A DNA stretch of 44,074 nt from a virus: the IMG/VR virus record IMGVR_UViG_3300037063_000309, positions 1 to 44,074 of that record. One strand, given 5' to 3'. Shown here piece after piece: positions 43,301 through 44,074 of the stretch (positions are counted from its first letter, which is position 1; each line of letters opens with the position of its first letter). Position numbers and translations under genes: made by a program. The notes under the pieces were generated by a model, which was not told the DNA's origin, did not search any database, and was given only the letters and a program-made list of their open reading frames with translations.

Positions 43301-43570
43301 CTGAGCTGTGGATGGCGTGATGTCGCAGGTAGTCGCCCGGAGGCGTCACCCGATGCTGCTAGGTCTTAACGGTTTAGTGCCGCATCGATTTCCACACCAA
43401 TCCACAGCATTTCTTGGCAAGAACTCAATTTATATCGTTTTCAATGAGTTGGCCTGTGATCTGTTTTCGCCTTGTCTTCGCCATGATAGACTCCAGAGTT
43501 GTGCTCCGGGCCACTCGGGTCCCCACGGCCTGCCGCCACAGCTAAATCGCACTTGGAGGTGGCCGTCACC

Positions 43571-44074
43571 ATGGTTCGCTTCAATCCGAAAGGCCATTCG
43601 CAACCGGACCGGTTGAAAACGATTCAGCCCCGCAACCTCATCCGCATGCTGGAACCCAGCCGGGAGTACCTGGAGACCCGCGGCTTGCCCTTGCCGCGAG
43701 AGGATGAGTTGGAAATCGACTACATGAAACTGGCAGGCATCCTTGCCGTGCCCGACGAGTGGATGGACACCAGCGTCATAGAAGGACTCCACCTTGTCGG
43801 GAATCTCGGCACGGACGAGAACTTCGACCAGTTGCTCGACGTCGCACGCCGGAACTTCATTGAAGTGGACGTGGAGTCCACCGCCGCGGACTTGGCCGCC
43901 AGGATCTGGCTGGAGGCGCCGCAAGCGCTGGAACTGAAAGAGCGCGAAGCGGGTTCGCAACGCCGCCGGAAGTTCGAGAGTTTCCGCGCCCGAGAACCGG
44001 GGAATGTCCTGCGGCCCGAGCAGTTGCCGATGCAGTTTGACGAACTGGAGGTGGACATGGAAGGTTGGTTCATG
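43571..44074 (+). CDS. Partial gene of unknown function at right edge
   Basis: From ATG 43571 the frame stays open to the last base (168 codons, no stop), so the gene continues outside the window. GGAGGT lies ten bases before the ATG. The product starts MVRFNPKGHSQPDRLKTIQ and has a hydrophilic, mixed profile: 'EPSREYLETRGLPLPREDELEIDYMKLAGIL', 'LVGNLGTDENFDQLLDVARR', and a basic middle 'REAGSQRRRKFESFRA'. Opposite-strand ORFs at 43430-43960 and 43720-44073 are its shadows. No family recognised. The 270 bases before (43301-43570) contain no gene that I can support. Confidence 0.6.
   Translation, partial: MVRFNPKGHSQPDRLKTIQPRNLIRMLEPSREYLETRGLPLPREDELEIDYMKLAGILAVPDEWMDTSVIEGLHLVGNLGTDENFDQLLDVARRNFIEVDVESTAADLAARIWLEAPQALELKEREAGSQRRRKFESFRAREPGNVLRPEQLPMQFDELEVDMEGWFM

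Noticed and set aside
43308-43616. 102-aa plus-strand ORF
   Set aside because: It overlaps the better supported ATG 43571 ORF in another frame, and the translation is not protein-like.
43430-44073. Two minus-strand ORFs at the right edge
   Set aside because: They are shadows of the plus-strand partial gene, which has a ribosome-binding site and balanced composition.
1-44074. CRISPR arrays, rRNA or tRNA genes
   Set aside because: No regularly spaced repeats, cloverleaf-like sequence or rRNA segment was noticed when reading; no scan could be run.

Overview
The window carries a block of tailed-phage structural genes (about 1-22.5 kb, plus strand) followed by three dense accessory modules, with almost no ordinary chromosomal genes. 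DNA is GC-rich and uses GTG and TTG starts freely. The pairing of a DUF2924 protein with a large serine recombinase and a small upstream ORF recalls Acidobacteriota (Bryobacter/Solibacter-like genomes). This host assignment is only an inference, since no rRNA, tRNA or housekeeping gene is present.

Region A (3-22506) is a lambda-type (siphovirus) virion cluster in classical order. It holds a portal protein, an S49 maturation protease with a nested scaffold, a capsid cement protein, the major capsid protein, head-tail joining genes and the tail terminator. Then come the tail tube, tail assembly chaperones G/GT joined by a -1 frameshift site, a minor protein, the tape measure, tail tip/baseplate proteins, a large fibre-like protein with a probable glycosidase-like barrel, and a GH73-type lysozyme. 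Two things are odd. The portal lacks its usual N-terminus and overlaps a fragment resembling a serine-recombinase DNA-binding domain. A cysteine-rich DnaJ-zinc-finger-like gene sits as a moron right behind the tape measure gene. No terminase large subunit, holin, repressor or replication genes are visible, so this may be a degraded or partly captured prophage.

Region B (22598-31349) is a tightly overlapping six-gene operon with base composition different from the phage genes. It encodes a Cas4/RecB-like nuclease fused to a DEDD-type (DUF2779) exonuclease, an unrecognised ~439-aa protein with a winged-helix-like part, and a two-motif phospholipase-D-family nuclease. A SNF2-type helicase/ATPase and two small YbjN-like proteins complete it. 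I do not recognise this combination as a named system. It looks like a multi-nuclease DNA-targeting defence system and is the best candidate here for something undescribed.

Region C (31889-34568) is a recombination module: a small ORF, a DUF2924 protein, a large serine recombinase and a small helix-turn-helix protein, all overlapping. It could be the integrase end of the prophage, which would make region B lysogenic cargo, or a separate island.

Region D (34525-43232, minus strand) is a type III-like restriction-modification operon (Res, TcmP, DUF5131/Gp37-Gp68 and Mod, in transcription order) with a self-regulated Fic protein upstream of it. A partial plus-strand gene of unknown function runs off the right edge (43571-44074).
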